Source: SIG480 sp045595605
Lineage (GTDB): Bacteria; Bacillota; Clostridia; Oscillospirales; JAAYXM01
DNA: 16,356 nucleotides
Assembly: GCA_045595605.1 (NCBI GenBank)
Contig: JAZOAS010000153.1
Location: 1-16,356 of the forward strand
Direction of reading: 5' to 3'
Position 1 is the stretch's first letter, and every line of letters starts with the position of its first letter. The notes beneath the pieces are model-generated. The model did not search any database. It worked only from the letters and a program-made list of their open reading frames with translations, and was not told the origin of the DNA. Below, piece after piece: positions 14,929 to 16,356 of this stretch. Made by a program: the position numbers and the translations under genes.

Positions 14929-16356
14929 GTCGCGCTCCACTTTTATTTCTTCGTTTTCGGAGAACACCCTGCAGACAGCAGGGCTTTCGCACTCAAGCAC
15001 AACCTGCGAAAGCTTGTCGCGAAGCTCGCGCCGCAAAACATTCTTAATCTCTCGCGCCCCGCTTTGCTTGCCCCGACACTTTTTCACGAGAAGCATCTTA
15101 ACATCATCACTTATCAAAAGCTCTATCCCTTTCGCTTTTGCGCGGGATATGAGCTTTTTTGTTTCTATGTCAAGAATTTTCAAAAGCTCTTTGTCAGAAA
15201 GCTCGGAGAAAACAATTATCTCGTCTATTCTTCCGATAAGCTCGGGCCTCATAACGCTCTTAAGCTCGTTTGTAACTGTCTGCCTGAGTCTTTCGCCGTC
15301 CCGCTTTTCATCGTTTTCCGCAAACCCCACCGACGGAGAAGATAGCTTCTTCGCGCCTATGTTCGAGGTCATTATTATGACGCAGTTTTTAAAGTCTGCG
15401 CTTTTGCCATGAGAATCGGTAAGCCTTCCTTCATCAAGAATCTGAAGCAGAATGTTGAGAATATCGGGGTGAGCTTTTTCAATCTCATCAAAAAGAACAA
15501 CCGAATACGGCTTTTTCCGCACCTTATCTACAAGAGTTTCCTTATCCTCATACCCGACATACCCTGGAGGCGCGCCTATAAGCTTTGACACCGCGCTTTT
15601 TTCCATATATTCCGACATATCAAGCCGTATAAATTTTTCCTTACCGTCAAAAAGGCTCTCTGCAAGAGCTCGGGAAAGCTTTGTTTTTCCGACGCCCGTC
15701 GGCCCTGCAAAAAGAAATGAGCCTATCGGGCGGGTTTCGTCGGAAAGCCCGCAACGGGAGGCGCGTATTGCACAGGCAACAGACGAAATCGCAAAATCCT
15801 GACCGATTACCTCTTTTGAAAGCTCCTCTTCGAGATGCTTCAGCCTCACACCCTCACCCGCAGTTATCCTCTTTATCGGAATTTCCGTCTGCTCACTGAC
15901 TACCTCGGCAATATCGTCAGGTACGATTTCACAGCTTCCCGAGACGGTCTTTTTCCACCGCTCCGAGACGCTGTAAAGCTCAAGCTTAAGTCTTTCCTCT
16001 TCGTCGCGGAAACTTGCCGCCTCTTCAAAATTCTCCGCCGCAATGCTTCTTTGCTTGTTATTGAATGCACAGGTAATTTTTTCCTCGAGTCTTTGTATAT
16101 CCTGCGGTGGGAGAGATGCCTCCATTCGCCTTTTGCTGAGTGCCTCGTCAATTAAGTCAATCGCCTTGTCGGGAAGCTTTTTCTCAGGTAAATATCTTTT
16201 CGAAAGCGTGATTGCCGTGCTTATCGCGTCCTTCCCGACCGCAAAGCCGTGGTGTCTTTCGTATTCCGGAATGATCCCCTCAATAATTTTAAAACACTCC
16301 TCTTCAGAGGGTTCCTCGACCTCTATCGGCTGAAATCTCCGCACAAGAGCCGAATC
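14923..16356 (-). CDS. clpC: ClpC-like ATP-dependent Clp protease ATP-binding subunit (partial, 5' end outside window)
   Basis: The C-terminal 477 residues of an Hsp100 unfoldase. The frame is open to the window edge and the first residues (RRFQPI) match the end of the D1 ATPase module, so the N-domain and most of D1 lie outside. Then come a ClpC-type M-domain with a UVR motif (AAENFEEAASFRDEEERL, about 106-123), D2 Walker A GPTGVGKT (218-225), a pore loop GYVGY, Walker B VVLFDEIEKA (286-295), a VGF tripeptide (343-345) in the position of the ClpP-docking loop, the arginine finger in GRID, and sensor 2 in SGARE. It should feed proteins into ClpP. Several near-invariant residues differ: TEIP for TGIP before D2, YEDKETL for YEEGGQL after the pore loop, and LIGRID for FLNRID. 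It is therefore a divergent ClpC or ClpC paralog. Its TAA (14923-14925) lies inside the last codons of uvrA. Confidence 0.92.
   Translation of the reverse strand, partial: DSALVRRFQPIEVEEPSEEECFKIIEGIIPEYERHHGFAVGKDAISTAITLSKRYLPEKKLPDKAIDLIDEALSKRRMEASLPPQDIQRLEEKITCAFNNKQRSIAAENFEEAASFRDEEERLKLELYSVSERWKKTVSGSCEIVPDDIAEVVSEQTEIPIKRITAGEGVRLKHLEEELSKEVIGQDFAISSVACAIRASRCGLSDETRPIGSFLFAGPTGVGKTKLSRALAESLFDGKEKFIRLDMSEYMEKSAVSKLIGAPPGYVGYEDKETLVDKVRKKPYSVVLFDEIEKAHPDILNILLQILDEGRLTDSHGKSADFKNCVIIMTSNIGAKKLSSPSVGFAENDEKRDGERLRQTVTNELKSVMRPELIGRIDEIIVFSELSDKELLKILDIETKKLISRAKAKGIELLISDDVKMLLVKKCRGKQSGAREIKNVLRRELRDKLSQVVLECESPAVCRVFSENEEIKVERDL

Noticed and set aside
10144..16356. The UVR motif present in both UvrB and the Clp protein as evidence for a repair-protease partnership.
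   Set aside because: This motif is a normal part of the M-domain of ClpC proteins and of UvrB tails, so its presence in neighbours is expected and not a functional link.

Overview
The window reads as ordinary chromosome of a Clostridia-type Bacillota (Firmicutes), perhaps an uncultured gut member of the Oscillospirales or a relative. The placement is inferred from the mix of families: a YitT-type membrane protein, a short YtrA-type GntR regulator with a BcrA/YtrB-type ABC exporter, a ClpC-like Hsp100 with a UVR/M-domain, a COG2509-type flavoprotein, the uvrB-uvrA order, and strong GGAGG-type ribosome sites with consensus sigma-70/sigma-A promoters. Genes are densely packed. The two largest non-coding gaps (about 150 bp each) are both divergent promoter regions. 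I see no rRNA, tRNA, CRISPR array, insertion sequence or prophage gene.

Layout. (1) Positions 1-1300, minus strand: a cysteine-synthase-family PLP enzyme followed by the start of GMP synthase, which begins directly with its ATP-pyrophosphatase domain and has no glutaminase domain. (2) 1301-1448: divergent promoters. (3) 1449-2672, plus strand: a YitT-family membrane protein with an unusual, roughly 210-residue C-terminal soluble domain. (4) 2674-2710: a strong bidirectional terminator between convergent genes. (5) 2709-6062, minus strand: a tightly coupled three-gene operon (GntR regulator, ABC ATPase, ABC permease with a large soluble C-terminal domain), with an inverted-repeat operator just in front of the regulator. 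(6) 6063-6216: a second divergent promoter region whose two -35 boxes are only 3 bp apart. (7) 6217-14928, plus strand: a probable five-gene operon (calcineurin-like phosphoesterase, COG2509-type FAD oxidoreductase, ArsB/NhaD-like ion permease, uvrB, uvrA) with gaps of 12, 12, 24 and 3 nt. (8) 14923-16356, minus strand: the C-terminal part of a divergent ClpC-like AAA+ unfoldase whose last codons overlap the end of uvrA by 6 nt.

Functionally, uvrB and uvrA supply the damage-recognition core of nucleotide excision repair. The ABC cassette looks like a self-regulated exporter or stress-sensing transporter. The Clp protein is probably the unfoldase of a ClpCP protease. Nothing here proves a new system. 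The items most worth following up are the YitT fusion domain, the glutaminase-less GuaA, the back-to-back promoters that may tie the GntR regulator to the repair operon, and the substituted conserved residues in the Clp and CysK-like proteins.
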